Below, piece by piece: positions 35,064 to 47,962 of a DNA stretch of 64,000 nt. Where the stretch lies: assembly GCA_911387785.2 (NCBI GenBank), contig OU426978.1:207808958-207872957 (forward strand). Direction: 5' to 3'. The notes under the pieces are model-generated. The model saw nothing but the letters and a program-made list of their open reading frames with translations, ran no database searches and had not been told where the DNA came from. This DNA is from Aelia acuminata (taxonomy: Eukaryota > Arthropoda > Insecta > Hemiptera > Pentatomidae). The position numbers and the translations under genes are program-made. Every line of letters starts with the position of its first letter. Position 1 is the first letter of the stretch.

Positions 35064-35833
35064 TCTGGTGCGTGCGCGCAACACACAACTTTCACTTACC
35101 AACTTACTTAGAATAGAAATTATTGCGTTTTGTTAATTGCCACTTCTCAAATGAACAGAACGGCTTTAATTATGAACAATGGTCTGTCACTAAAGGCGTA
35201 CTCCGCATGCGTGGGCTCAACGAGTTTTATGAGTTGACTGAATATTTTTCTTTTTTTCTCCTCTTTATGTTTTCTTTATTTTTATTATATCTCATATTAT
35301 GCCATTTCCTCTTTTTAGGCGTAACGAGAGACAGTTAATTTCCTATATAAACAAAAACAAAGGGACTTTATAGGAACAAAAAAACAAACAAATAGGCCCC
35401 TACCCCAAAAAAAAAAGTCCACTCAGAATATTTTAATAATGATAAAGCTTACCTGATATTAAAGAACACCTAATTTTCATTAAACATGACGAATTTGAAA
35501 AAAAATCGTTAAAGCTGTTTTTGGCTTTTGAAAAAAAGGTAAAAATTGGAAAAAATTTATGAAATAAAGTGCCCCCTCCGTTTGATCAATTTTGATGAAA
35601 TGTTGGCTATCACATCTTTGGCATATACATACTCGTACATCAAATACCCAGTTTAATCAAAATCGTTAGAGCCGTTTTTGAGAAAATCGAAAAAGACTTA
35701 AAAAGTTATTAAATAAAGTATTCCCTCCCTTTGAGCAATTTTGATGAAATTTTTGCTGTCACATCGCGGGCATATACCTACACTAAATACCCAATTTCAT
35801 GTTCGCACGGTTGATAGTTTTTGAGCTAGTCTG

Positions 35834-35924
<91 letters not shown>

Positions 35925-36071
35925 ACACAGACCATTTTGCGGGACTTGGTTATTTGGACTCAGGGGACCCCAAAACGTGTATTTCCGTTGAAAACCGGAA
36001 GTCGAAATTTTTCACGATCGCAATACTTCCACTTACTATATATTTCATATATAGGTAAGTGAAAGTAAAAA
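35064..36071 (-). mobile_element. Satellite-bearing element, copy 8 (inverted, full length)
   Basis: Plus-strand order: End A (TCTGGTGCGTGCGCGCAACA), long arm, one partial satellite unit, (CA)n at about 35836-35920, and End B with the complete hairpin ending GGTAAGTGAAAGT plus A-run. A 71-codon frame at 35123-35338 is shared with copy 59279-60351 but is broken in copy 22072-23136. Confidence 0.9.
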
Positions 36072-36429
36072 AATTCACTATTAAATTAATATCTATTTTC
36101 TAACAAGCACATGATTATTGTTAAAATATGATTATACTATTTAAATATACATATTTTTAAATACTTTTTTTAATGTATTCACTTTAAGTAAATTAAGTGG
36201 AGATCTGTAGCCGAGAAGACTGTATCGCCTTGTGATTTATCACCTACTTCGTGTATTTGTTCCAAAGTCACTTGGAACATCCACACAAAATTAAACATTC
36301 TAAGCACGTAACATTCACTTTCCCAAAGTCCGGAAAGCAGAAGTCGGAGTCTACTGAAGCAGCAACATCACGTTCAATTAAAAAAGTTGCTAAATTACTT
36401 ACTTCATCTTGCGTCTTTGTGAATCTTAA
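36072..36429. other. Spacer; no gene seen
   Basis: AT-rich, ending at the TTAA target of the piggyBac element. Confidence 0.5.
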
Positions 36430-38099
36430 CCCTCTAATGGTAAGGCTTGAGGGTGAAACACAAATGGTAAGGCTGGGTCATTCTGACCCAAAGGAAATTC
36501 ATCTTAATTTTTGTGCTTTTTAATAGATTTTTGTGATAATAAAACTAATAAAATAGATTTTTGAATATATATTATTGAAAAATTGGTTACAAAAGTAGAA
36601 AAATAATGACAAAATTATTATTTTGACAAGTCTTACAGGAACTTTTTGCATTCACAACTCTTAAAATATATAATTAACTACAATATATCAGGTAACATAA
36701 AACCTTTTATCTATATTATATATTATGTATAGAAATATAACAAAAAGTAAAATAAAATTCTTTAGTAAAGAATAAAAATTATTATGACAAGTATTACAGG
36801 AATTTTTTCTTTCATACACATTTTGAAAATTATATAGTAAAAACATGATATTAGATAACATAAAAATAAAAAATCAAATAGCAAGTGAATGATTATTTAA
36901 ATTGTATAGAAACTAGATCACCGTTTTTTAAAATAAAAATAAAGACATAGTAAAATATACATCAATAAATAAAATAATGTAAGAAAATAAAAAATATAAG
37001 GAAACATAAAATTTAATGCTAATATATACATGCTAAAAGTATAAAACAATAAATAATAGTAACTATTCAGTCTTCACAGTAACAATATGTGCATAAAGTA
37101 ATTTGATGTTCCCCACAAATGCATTTATGGCAATTTTTACAGAACTGGCCGCTCTTTCTATCTTTGCCTTTATCACATAGATCACACCTCCTTCGTTTTG
37201 AACCTTGTGGGAGTTCTTTAGGAATCATCTGTTCAGTATTCGTAATGTTCATTGTTGTGGTCCGAAGCCCTCTTGGAAGGAATTTGCATTGCAGTCTCAA
37301 AATCATTTGTGGTTTTGCAAGCGAAAATGCTAGCTCATCAGAACGATGTATAAACCATTGCTCCGAATTGTATTTTTTTGTGCTCTTTCAATCTCAGCAT
37401 TTGTGAAAATTACTATTTTTTCAAGCACCTCGTCAGTTACAAAAAGGGAAAATAATTTCAATTCATTTATTTCCCCTTTAGCTTCATGCTTAAGCCCAGG
37501 GAGATGAGTTACTCTATTGCAAGATGGTGTTCTAGAATTTTGATTGCAAAAGTTGATCTGCCCAAATAGTTGAACAATCTTTCCCCAAATCCAAATTTAT
37601 GTCGTTACCTGGATCTGCAGATTCTTCGAGATCTTCTTCAGCGACAAATAGATCACTCACGTCATTATCATTTGGTATTGGTCCGTCCTCTGTCTCTGAA
37701 CTTGAGTCATCTTCAATACCATCACCTTCACTTTCTGATTCCTCTTCTTGGCGACGCATTTCGTGAAAAACCTCTTCAGGAGTTCTAAATAATAGCACTC
37801 TATCCATTGCGAGACTGAAAATTCAAAAACAAGTAAATATTAAAATGCTGAAACAGTAAAAAATGTTTAACATAAACGGTAAGGGTGGGTCAAATTGACC
37901 CAGAGTTCGACTACGACCTACATTATTATCCATAAGTTAAAAATGCCACTTACCTGGGTAACGAAACTTGGTTGACAGGTAGAAGAGGACTGAAGCAAAG
38001 GGTATCATGAATCTGGTGGGTGTAGTTGAAGAGGCGCATGGGCACGGCTTCATTATACCTGGCTTGGGTCATTCTGACCCTAGCCTTACCATTAGAGGG
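36430..38099 (-). mobile_element. piggyBac-family element, copy 1 (catalytic core deleted)
   Basis: TTAA lies at 36426-36429 and 38100-38103. Inverted ends are CCCTCTAATGGTAAGGCT on both sides. The 1670-bp element keeps the transposase N-terminus and C-terminal Cys-rich ribbon but lacks the central DDE region. GGGTCA/TGACCC palindromes lie at about 36476-36491, 37888-37903 and 38067-38082. A second copy starts at 62691 in the opposite orientation with the same internal structure, so this deleted form has multiplied. Confidence 0.93.
37067..37807 (-). pseudogene. piggyBac transposase remnant
   Basis: The frame from 37807 starts MDRVLLFRTPEEVFHEM and runs through an acidic Glu/Ser/Asp stretch to 37532, matching piggyBac N-terminal regions. 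After a frameshift, 37440-37380 encodes LFSLFVTDEVLEKIVIFTNA, the beginning of the DDE domain. The sequence then jumps to FSLAKPQMILRLQCKF and the C-terminal ribbon RRRCDLCDKGKDRKSGQFC, KNCHKCICGEH, LCTYCYCED, ending at 37067. The three catalytic aspartates are missing. It might still bind element ends, but there is no evidence that it is expressed. Confidence 0.85.
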
Positions 38100-38335
38100 T
38101 TAAATAATTTTTAATAAGCTTCTCCTCACTAAAAGGTCATTCACAACATGCCTCAGGCGCTTGAATCATTAAAACTATGATCAAGTTACTGAGTTAGAGA
38201 GAGAGAGAGAAGATTTTTACTGGTTTTAACGTTGCAACATGGTGCCGTAGAGTCTGGCCAATTTTGAATTAGTATGTTAGTAATGTAAAAATAAAAAATA
38301 TAACAATCATCATCTTACTTAGTTTTATAATACAC

Positions 38336-39172
38336 GTGCAGACTCAGCCACGTGTTGCTGTGGCTGAGTAGCTATAATGCGTTGAACTAATCATACCGTA
38401 TTCTTTTTAATACACTCAAATATAAATTCACTGATAAAGATGAAAACGTTTCAGCTAATGTAAAAACCAACGGGATTTAAAATAGAACTTTACGCCAAAT
38501 TCAAAATAGTTTGGTGAAGAATTTAGAAGTGTTTAAGTTTTTATTTTTCACATCCTATATTTGACCCTAGTGTGTTAATGAATGACACATGTAAAAGAAA
38601 CTAATAAAGAATATAATTGGAATAGTGTTTGGTACAATCACTATAGACAGTTACCAAATAATCTTTTGCCATTATGCATATTAATTAAATTCAAAATATA
38701 ACACATGCTGATATGAGATATCGTACCAATACGTGCACAATGATTTTGGTTAACCTATCTTTGGCTACAACAAATAGATTCGATGTTTTCTCTACACGTG
38801 GAAAGGCGACACATAATTTGCTATGGGAAAAACATGGCTTTTCCTAGTCCAAGACGGAAAAAATTGATTTATGCTTACCCAACCTAAATATCTTAAGAAA
38901 ATGAAGTGTTGTGTCAATAAATCAACTCACATCGCCATCTGTTGGAAATTTATAGAACTTACAGATAATCACTCTCAATTGTAGTATAATAAGCATTTAA
39001 TTTGCAATTAATGAAATATTGAGGGCAATAATCGAGATAAAAACTATCCTATCTTTTAAGTTGGACAAGACTACACACAATGAGCCAAAGTTTGTAAAGA
39101 TCGGCTGAGTAGTTTCTGATTTCACCTCCGACAAACACCGGGACACGAGATTTTTATATATATATATGAAGA
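38336..39172 (-). mobile_element. Helitron fragment with helicase C-terminal remnant
   Basis: On the minus strand it begins TCTTCATATATATATATAAA followed by AATCTCGTGTCCCGGTGTTT, a start seen in many insect Helitrons, preceded by A. A segment near 38713-38815 encodes, with one frameshift, FPRVEKTSNLFVVAKDRLTK and IIVHVLV. This resembles the last helicase motif of Helitron Rep/helicase proteins (VAxSRV...TKNIV). The other end carries a hairpin (CAGCCACGTGTTGCTGTGGCTG) but not a clean CTRR. The middle and Rep domain are absent. Confidence 0.7.
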
Positions 39173-40431
39173 TATTGATAAAATTTACTAGCTAAAACAA
39201 AAAAAACATAAATATTTATTGTTTAGTTATCAATAAGTCACATCCTAATCAACTGTTAAATAAGACTTACACATAAATTATGACTTATAATTTTAATATA
39301 AGAAAAACTTGACGTGTTGAAACAAACACAATTCGCTACTTTATTACATATACTACTAAACTATTCAATCGTGTAATACTATTACTACCCTGGTATTGAT
39401 ACGAATACGTTCAATTTCATAATAATTTTAAAAAACAAAACCAATATAAAAATAACCAATAAAAATAAACAAATGAACTAAAGAAGGTAATAATAACTAA
39501 TAAATATTTGCTTCAAACTTGTCAATATTTGCTGCAAAACTCATATTATTCTTTTTTTCTATACACAGTGACTTGAAAATAGTTAGTATATAGAGAAAAA
39601 TATTATTTAATTTTTAAACGTCATCAAACGTAACAACATATGGTATCGACAATGCCTCGTCATTTAGAACCATAAGTTTTTGCTGGAATTGATTACTTGT
39701 GTTAAGAAAAAAACGGGTAATGCAAAATTATTATGGAACCATTGACATTTATCAGCCGTTGTAAGAACACAGGTATTATTTCTTTAAATTTTTTTTCAAA
39801 TAATCAGAATTAACTGATCAAGTTACTGTATGCCTCCAACTCCAAGCAACATAAATATAAAAAAAATATCTTTGGGTTTCTGCAAGTTGATCTTTTATTA
39901 TTTTTCTTTGTTCTTCGTAATAAATGTTTGACAAAATTTATATCTTAAAAGAGTTCAGATGTTCAGGTTACCTATTTCTATGCAAGTTCGAAACTTTTCT
40001 TCTTTTTCATTTTCATTTGGGGTTTCGTTATGACTTTATTCTTCAAAAATGCAGAGGGAGCCAAAAAGTTCATCCAGTTCCTTGATATCGGCATATGTTA
40101 CGAATTAGTTTATCTAAGATCTGTTTTAGTTTGGATGATAAATTATTAGCATTTTCAGTTAAAAAATATTTATTTTTATTTGGGGAGTCTACGTTTCGAT
40201 CCAAACAGGTGGATCTTCATCAGGACTTGTTGAGTAATACAGAGACTGTTTAGGTCCTAGGCTAAGTATTTTGTTAACATTCCCGGGAATCTGTGTGGAA
40301 GATATGGTTTGAGCCCACTCTTCATTACCGATAGGATGAATTTTAATAGCGTTTAAAGAATTAATAAGTTGAATAAACTGTTGTCTAAAAGTGTTTTATT
40401 TTTTTTGTATATTTTGGTAAGTGAGAAAAAA
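39173..40431. other. AT-rich DNA; one short dispersed motif
   Basis: No gene is seen. 40188-40240 contains ACGTTTCGATCCAAACAGG and GATCTTCATCAGGACTTG, a phrase common in dispersed repeats and loosely echoed at 52548-52570. Confidence 0.4.
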
Positions 40432-41240
40432 TTTTATACGCGGATGACATAGTCCTAGTAACCGACACCAAGACCAAACTACAAAAAGCTCTGGTGGAAT
40501 GTGAAGAAGAGTTGCTGAGGAAAGGGTTGCAAATTAACACCTCCAAGATTAAAGTGTTGGTTATAGCGAGGGAAGAGCAGGAAGATGTCCAACTGACCTG
40601 CAATGACGAGACACTTGAGGTAGTGAAGGAATATACCTGCATAGGGACCGTAATTAATTGCTCGGGTAAGTTGGATGCCGAAATATCAAACAGGATATGT
40701 AAGGAAAAAGTGTATTACCAGATTATAATAGCATCATCGGCCACCGTGAAGTAGACAAGAAGACCAAAATGCATGTATACAAGTCTGTTTACCTACCTAC
40801 ACTCACCTATAGCGGAGAAAGTTGGACAATGCTGGACAGGCGCTCTAGTCGCATAATGACAGCGGAAATGAGGTTCCTTCACAGATCCGTTGGGAGAACT
40901 AGAAGGGATCGCATTAGAAATGAAAGTATTAGAGAGCGACTAGAAGTTGCAGAAGTTATAATCACTCTAGAAAGACGGCAACTCCAGTAGTTCGGACATG
41001 TCTGCCGCATGAAAGAGGAGATGAATACTATAAAGGTATTGGAGGCTCGACCCTTAGGAAGGAGACCACGGGGACGCCCTAGAATTACATACCAAGAGTA
41101 CATCCAAAAAATTGGAAGTAAAAGAGGCAAATCCCTCAATGAGATGAAGCGGCTAAGCATAGACCGAGAAGAGTGGTTACGCTGGATTGAGGTTCCTCGA
41201 TGCTAGTTAATGGCAAAAGAGGAAGAAGAAGAAGAGAAAT
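40432..41240 (+). pseudogene. 5'-truncated LINE reverse transcriptase fragment
   Basis: It begins FYADDIVLVTDTKTKLQKAL with the RT catalytic YADD box, followed by KGLQINTSKIKVLVIAREEQ and VVKEYTCIGTVINCSGKLD. After frameshifts at about 40755 and 40990 it continues MHVYKSVYLPTLTYSGESWT, RRDRIRNESIRERLE, then FGHVCRMKEEMNT, RRPRGRPRITYQEYIQKIG and REEWLRWIEVPRC with a stop at about 41206. A GAAGAAGAAG tail follows. It is the same general type as LINE A, and everything upstream of the catalytic box is missing. Confidence 0.85.
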
Positions 41241-42849
41241 TTTTTTGGGTGGCGGATTTTAATAGCTCAACATCTTCCACTGTAAATTGGGTGGAGAAAT
41301 AATTTGGAAAAAAATCTTTTGTTTAATGTCGGCGGTTGAAAAAATGGTGTCTTTGATGAAAATTTTTAACATATTTTTTTTTAAATTTTGAATATATAGT
41401 ATTTAATTTTTATCCAGTTTGTGATTCAATTTTATTTTTCTAGAAAAGTTGCATTCGAATTTAGGTGTTATTGTTTAGTTACCTATTACACATTTCATCA
41501 CTATTACACATCCAGTTACTTTCATGACGCTATATCCAGTTACTTTTAGTAAACAGTTACTTCTTTTAAACACTTATTTTGGCACTAGTACTGAAGTGCG
41601 GCTTCCAATTAAGGCCCGATCTCCACTGAAAAGGAACCTTTTGGGGGTTTATATATCTCTGAAGAGCGAGCGCTAGTCGAAAGCTAGAATTTATTAAAGC
41701 CAATCAAGGCACTTTTTAACTGAAAAAAAAGGCGATAGGGTTCGATAACATCAGGGTCTCATAACCTCTCAAAACAGGCCACGCCCATCAGCTGCTCTTC
41801 TGTACCTTTACCCTTATTTCGATAACAATATTTATAACCTGTAAACAACATGTATTAGCAAATAATGGCCTAGATGAGAATAACAAGAATATATTTCAGC
41901 TATGAGTATTTATTTATAATAGAACACACCCTTGTTCTATGTAATAAATTTGTCTATGTCCGAAATTTCTTGAGCTAATTTCAAAAGACCAATTTTTAAT
42001 ATCACTGAAATTACAAATTAAGGTTATCACTGTTTATAATAACTATAGATTGTTGAAAGTAACTGTTTACTGAAAATAACTGGATGTGGTATTCGCAAAC
42101 AGACCCCACATTTCTAAATAAGAAATCTTTTGTTTACAACGTATTTTCATTAAACGATATTGCGCTTAAGCGTTTTGACGTTAAACATATTTCACCGTAG
42201 TTTAAAAAAAACGCTAATTAGATTCCCAGAGTCGATTACTGTAAACGAAAGAAATAATTATAATATCAAACTATTAAATAAAATTTGATTAAAGGAAAAA
42301 AAAACTGATACTTTTTGAAATGACTTTGCTAGGGCTAACGTAATTACCAGATCATAATACCGAAAGAAAGGTCACTTTTTATACACAAAACAGGGAAATC
42401 AGATAATATTTATCGAAAAACAAATCTCGGTTGATTACCATATTACATCCTTAGATATTTTTCGATAAGAGTTAATTTATATTCACGATTTGATATGCAC
42501 ATATCAATATAAATTTATAAACCTTTTTTTTTCAAGAAAGATTAGATCGTAATCCTCTAAATGACCGCGAAGACCCATTGTGACAGTGAGAAAGCATTGA
42601 CATTGTGAGCTGACCTTGTTCAGTGTCGATTGTTACCTCACCCATGTAATGGAGTCTTCTTTCTTCTTCCGTTATTTCGTCGTTCCTGCATTTTCTTCAT
42701 AAAATTGAGTTAATTTTAATATTTAATGATCTTATGCGTGCTGCACGGTAGCTAGGAAAACAATGGATGGCCTTTAAATATTAAGTAATAATTTTTAACG
42801 TCATGCAATAAGATACCGCATTTGGTAATGTACATGGATTAGTATGTAC
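41241..42849. other. AT-rich DNA without recognisable genes
   Basis: Short inverted phrases occur (CCAGTTACTTTTAGTAAACAG near 41532-41552; GTTTACTGAAAATAACTGG near 42066-42085) and may mark an old palindromic element. Nothing else is supported. Confidence 0.4.
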
Positions 42850-43200
42850 AATGGATTAGTAGTACCCATTTCTGTGGGTTAATAATATTTATTAAACGAA
42901 AATATAACAATAGTCAATGTCACACGAATTATTACAACTCAATATTAAAGCAGGTTTCAAAAATTATCACTTTGTAACACTAACTATCACAGTCAAGACA
43001 CAGACTAAGACTTAGACTAATTTTTCCAGTCACTCTCTGCTTGTATATAATCGTAAAAGGACTGGTCTGGAATGTCGCAGACCTCCGTAGGAACATACAG
43101 GCCTTAAACTCGGACAATCTAGTCCCAAACACGTGCTCTGACGGTTCGCTCCAATCGCTAGATTGTTCCAACAAAATGTTTGGGATTTTAAACCATATTT
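42850..43200 (-). repeat. LTR-like repeat, diverged copy 3
   Basis: On the minus strand it shows the sequence order of the LTR-like repeat at 50708-51048, including a Ser/Thr-poor GACTAGATTG...TTAGTCTAAG region and a 3' part with TTTCGTTTAATAAATAT then AACCCACA. Identity is low and the ends are uncertain. Confidence 0.35.
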
Positions 43201-43483
43201 TTTTTTTTTATTTATTTAACGTTTAACGTCACGAAATGTATATAATAATGTAGCCTAAATCCCTTCTGCTTCCGGAAGCGATGGATTTCATGATGAGAGG
43301 TATAAAATGAAAGAGAATTTCTCGGAGAGAAAAAATTTCGATTTTTAAATAAAAAAAAAACTTTAAAAACTGGGATGTTACAAAATTTCAACAATAGTAA
43401 AATGGAAGGACCACAACTGGAATAATTTTATTTTATAAATTTTGGGAAGATGCGGAACAATGCTATATCGCATTTTTAAAAAC

Positions 43484-43899
43484 TCTGGTGCGATGCGCGC
43501 AATACAAAACTTTCAGTTACCAATTTATGTAGATTAGAAATTGACATGTTTTCATCAATGTGTAAAGCTAATATTCTAATTCACACATTTTGAGAAAATA
43601 GAAAAGATGAGGTAAAATTTACTAAATAAATTGACCCCTCCATTTTACCTATTTTGATGAAATTTTTGCTGTCACATAGCAGGCTTATACATAAACCAAT
43701 TACCCAATTTCGGATTCCTACTGTTTATAGTTTTTAAGCTAGTCTGTTCGCAAACACGCAGACTATTTCGTGAGACTTTAGTTTAGACTCAGGGGACCCC
43801 GAAACGTGTATTTCCGTTGAATACCGGAAGTCGAAATTTTTCACGATCGCAACACTTCCTCATACTATGTATTTCATATATATTATGCGAAAGTAAAAA
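43484..43899 (-). mobile_element. Satellite-bearing element, copy 9 (short, diverged)
   Basis: Plus-strand order: End A (CTCTGGTGCGATGCGCGCAA), no satellite, then the unique End-B segment (TTTATAGTTTTTAAGCTAGT, CCGGAAGTCGAAATTTTTCA) and a decayed terminal hairpin ending GAAAGTAAAAA. It shows that the satellite is not needed for a copy to have both ends. Confidence 0.8.
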
Positions 43900-46375
43900 T
43901 TAATTATACCCATTTCCGAGGAATGGCTTTAGCTCAGATAACAATTTAGCACGCTTTTGTGTTTCTACGCTTCAATTATTAACATTTTCTCGAAAAAAAA
44001 AAAAAGTAAATTGTCTTCTGAACACGTGTCTTCTAATTGCGACAGCTGATGAAAATTTGCATTTAATATAAATTAGGGTTACAGAAATTTTAGTCCAGGA
44101 AAAATAGTAAAAAAAAAAAAAAAAAGCAAATGGGGAAATAAATTATAAAGTTTTGAAACTTATGCAAATAATCATAAGGGGTTCAGGAGTAGGAAACCGA
44201 AAACTTCCAACCCCTTAGGGAGTGCGCGACCCCATTTCTTTTTCTAGATAAATTGGCTTAGATTCCGAAGACAACAGTCTTATGAAAAATATTTCTAGTA
44301 AAACTCTACTCAAAAATGATCCTATGCATTTTTATGTTAGGCAAACCGTTATCAAGATATGCAGTTGGAAGAAAATTAAAAATCAATAAGCGTGTGAGTT
44401 CGGTCTAATCTTAACATTTTTTCTCTTTTATTTCTATCGTTATTACGACTTGATTAACAGATGTAACTTAACTGTAAACGAGATAAAAAAAATAATGAAA
44501 TATTAAAAATTAGATCGAACCCACGCACTTAGAGATATTTTCTCAGTAGTAGAATGAGAAAACTACTGAACTCGACGTTAACAATTAAAATTTTGTTAGT
44601 TATCAATACAAAAAAGGTTACAGAAAACTAATCCGTGTAACCTGATTTGGGTGACCGTGGGTTTGAGAAAAACCTTTCTTCCCACTTGTTTAGAACCGTT
44701 CGGCGACCCCAATATTCTAAAATAACCTTGGCTGACCACATTTGAACATGACGCCTCGTTTACACGTACTATTACAGCTGATTGTCAATCATAAATTTCG
44801 AAATGCTCAACAATGTTTCTTTTGCGAATCATACTAAACGCAGTAAAAACTCAGTAAGTTTTTACATTACACGGCCAGCGATCGTCCAAGGAGGTGAATT
44901 TACCGCAATCACATTCAACCACCAGGTTTTCAACTTTAATTTTACAAAGCATAGTGCCTGCATTATAGAGGCCGGGTTTGCTTAGAAATGATCTGTGGTA
45001 GAATTATAAAATTTTCAGCCTAGCCAAGATAGAAATCATGATTTTGATCTGCCCTGCTCATTTGCAAAACTAATCCTAAAACAGCAGCGAAGTTACAACT
45101 TACAACAAGGAAAAAAGTTATAACTTTTTGGTTTTACTTTTCAGTTATATCAGATAGGCAAGACGAGAGATAAGAATTTACTGATATTTAAGAAATAACC
45201 TCAAGGATGTGAAAAAAATAATATATCCAGTCTTTCTATTTGAATATTTCTACATAAAAAGCGCCTTTACTTTGTAATAGTTTATATTCTCATTTGAAAA
45301 ATGGATACTATTTAACATTTAGTTTTTTGCACCGTATCCAACATACCCACTTTGCATCAAAACCTCGGATTTCCATGATTCGGGGGGGGGGGGGTCTTAG
45401 GGACCCCCCAAATAAAAACCTGTTAATCTCTGTTTGATTCACTTTAAAAAAACTTTTTAAGAGTTTTAGATATTTTGTAACAAAATTTACTTCTTTGATA
45501 AAATTCCATTTTATTAATTTCTAAAACATTTCTCCATTACTTTTTTTATTGCTCGCCTCTTGTTAAAAATCTGTCTATTGAAAGATGATTTAAATTAATT
45601 TTAGTTTACTCAGGATTAGGCCCCGGTCTGCTCCGACCATGGTTTCCCTTGCCCCTTCCTTCCAAAATTTTTAAAAAATTCACTGACCAGGACAAATATG
45701 CCCCGCCTCAAAAATTGTGATTGCGCCGCTGTTTTGGACACCCACACCCACACTTGGGATAAAAACTTTCCTTTATGAATTATAGTTTATAAAGTGCGGC
45801 CCCTACCAAGAAAATTTCTCGACCGCTACCTGCCAACACCTTGGTTACTTCAAATGAAAACCTTCTTTTTAAATGCAGCTATTAAAAAGTAGCTCGGTGT
45901 GATTTTATGGACGATTTCAATTATCAACGTAAAGTGGTATCATAAAACTAGATTATATAGCATTTTGTAAATTTCAAACACTATTATTCCCTACCAGGTA
46001 ATTAGGTCTTTTTTTTTACTATTTTAATTCATGGAATAACCGTAAAATGATTTAATAGTTATCGTGATGGAATCGTTAAATGACGCAGCCTAAATTCTTC
46101 GGTGGACCTTGGCCTCAACACGTTCGACTTTCGGTCCCGTTGTGAAATAGTTCTTTCCGACCATCGTGGACGATGTCAATAGAAAAAAGAAATATATATG
46201 TCAGGAATGTCGCCATTAAGTGAATCTACCTTTGGATAGAAAATTAGAACTGAGGAACCATTATTACCTGAGCTATTCCAAAAGGTTAAAACAAAAATTA
46301 TGAGGTAAATTCTCCTCGCTTGTGACGATTTAAAACTTCAATGCCTCGTTTTCCATTGGAGGAACGCTTATTTTA
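43900..46375. other. AT-rich DNA with a G13 run and repeat debris
   Basis: A run of 13 G lies at 45382-45394, followed by CTTAGGGACCCCCC. The stretch 45620-45735 (GGCCCCGGTCTGCTCCGACC, TATGCCCCGCCTCAAAAATT) reads like the end of an unclassified transposon. A 67-codon frame at 44782-44985 has no recognised motif. No gene is supported. Confidence 0.4.
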
Positions 46376-46750
46376 CAACTTTCACTTACCTATATATGAA
46401 ATAGGTATATCGATCGTGCGAAATTTCAATTTCCGGTTTTTTAGGGGACCCCGGAAACCCAAACAGGTCACCTGAAATCAAAAACAATGAATCGTACGGA
46501 AATAAAATAAGGTATTTGAGGTACTGGTCTGTCCACGATGTGACAAAAGTTTTGTTTAAATTGGGTAAACGGAGCGGGGGCCTTTTATTCCATAAATTTA
46601 TAGAAATCAAGTATCCTTTAATATCAGAAAGCGTTTTTCTTTGGTATCAGGTTTCATCATTATAGAAAAGCTCTGATAGTACTTATATGGCAAAGGAAAA
46701 TTTTTTTCCTCTAAAGTACCTTTGATTTTTTCTAAATGGAGAGAAAAAAA
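46376..46750 (+). mobile_element. Satellite-bearing element, copy 10 (degenerate, End B side)
   Basis: Starts CTTTCACTTACCTATATATG and continues with a damaged unique segment (TTTCAATTTCCGGTTTTTTA, CCACGATGTGACAAAAG). The later part of the long arm (GGTTTCATCATTATAGAAAA) is recognisable. End A is missing. Confidence 0.65.
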
Positions 46751-46941
46751 AAAGAATGTTTTCCCAATATGAATATCTCAATTTCCGGTAGTAGGATTAC
46801 TAATATATGTATAAGATATCATTGGAAAGCTTATAATTTAATAAAGAATAATATTAAGTTTATACAATGTTTGAAGAGGTAGCAAAAAAATCCTTGCTCA
46901 TATCATTGAATGGTAACCAATGTTTTTCATAGTTCTTTGTA

Positions 46942-47962
46942 CAGTAAACCCTCATTATTACGAACTCGGATATAACGAACACCTCGATATAGCGAACCAA
47001 AATACTATCCCCCCAAAATTACCCTTATATTTCTGCTTAACCCCTCGTTATAGCGAAATCCCTCGGTTAGTGCGAACTACGAACTAAATTTGGTGCCTGA
47101 GAATTATTATATTCTGTTATAACGAACTGATGGAATTTTTATAATTTTTTTTTTTTTTACTGCATTACGTACAATGAGCGCGGGAAGACGAAGTAGCTCC
47201 AGTTTCTAGAACTGACATGAGTTGTTTTTTTACTCTTAACTAATCCGATTTCCTTTTGCTCTCTCTCTCTGATTCCATTGATTTTTTTCTCCAAACTAGC
47301 TCAGTTCTGTTTTGATCTCTGTATTATTCGAATCCGTGTTCTGTAATCGTTCATACTGTTTGTTTTTTAATACACTATGAGTTCGTTGATAAACGTGTGT
47401 CACAAACGTAAATCCTTATTAATCAAGGAAAAATTGAAAATTCTCCAGGATATTGAATTGGGAATTCTAAGTAAGAAAACCATCGCAGAAAAATATGGAA
47501 TTCCAAAAACATTGTCAACCATTATAAAAAAACAAAGATAAAATAGATTCAACGGCAGCCCAAGGGTTAACTTCAGCATTAAATAAACGACTGCGCTCTG
47601 CGGCTCATGAATATTTGGAAATAAATTGATAAATTGCTTTAAACAAATGAGATCTCAAATACCAATCTCAGACCCTCTTATTAAAGCTAAGGCTAAAGAA
47701 CTCTCAAGTAAAATTGGCAGGTAAATTAATGAATCTTATTGTTTAATTAATATGTAGTTTATCTAAAAATAAATTACATAAATGCGTTTTAATTTAACTA
47801 GTTCTAATGAATGAATTTCCTTCTAAATATGATCAAATTAGTGCGGCCATTGGCTAAAAAAGATATAAAAAAAAAAAAAGAATCCTCGGTTATAACGAAC
47901 CTCGATATAGGGAACTATGAATATCAAACCCCCTACCAGTTCGCTATATCGAGGGTTTACTG
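46942..47962 (+). mobile_element. pogo/Tigger-like element
   Basis: TA flanks both ends (46940-46941, 47963-47964). Inverted termini start CAGTAAACCCTC on both sides, continuing into ATTATTACGAAC versus GATATAGCGAAC, with further GATATAACGAAC/GATATAGCGAAC repeats inside. CAGT ends, TA target and a CENP-B-type transposase remnant fit the pogo group. Length is 1021 bp, well below an autonomous element. Confidence 0.92.
47377..47735 (+). pseudogene. pogo/CENP-B-type transposase N-terminal remnant
   Basis: ATG at 47377 begins MSSLINVCHKRKSLLIKEKL, then KILQDIELGILSKKTIAEK and YGIPKTLSTIIKKQR before a stop: a Psq-type helix-turn-helix as in pogo/Tigger/jerky proteins. Shifted frames continue KIDSTAAQGLTSALNKRLRS and FKQMRSQIPISDPLIKAKAK plus ELSSKIG, which match the second (CENP-B/Tc5) DNA-binding domain. 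The DDD catalytic domain is absent. Confidence 0.85.

Noticed and set aside
35123..35338. 71-codon frame also present at 60076-60291 (minus)
   Set aside because: It lies in the long arm of the satellite-bearing element, is broken in copy 22072-23136, and is probably conserved only because copies are recent.
35799..36062. 87-codon frame with a His/Thr run
   Set aside because: It is the (CA)n microsatellite and element end read as protein.
37570..37788. Plus-strand frames 37119-37406 and 37570-37788, and minus-strand equivalents at 63004-63674
   Set aside because: They are antisense shadows of the piggyBac transposase remnants.
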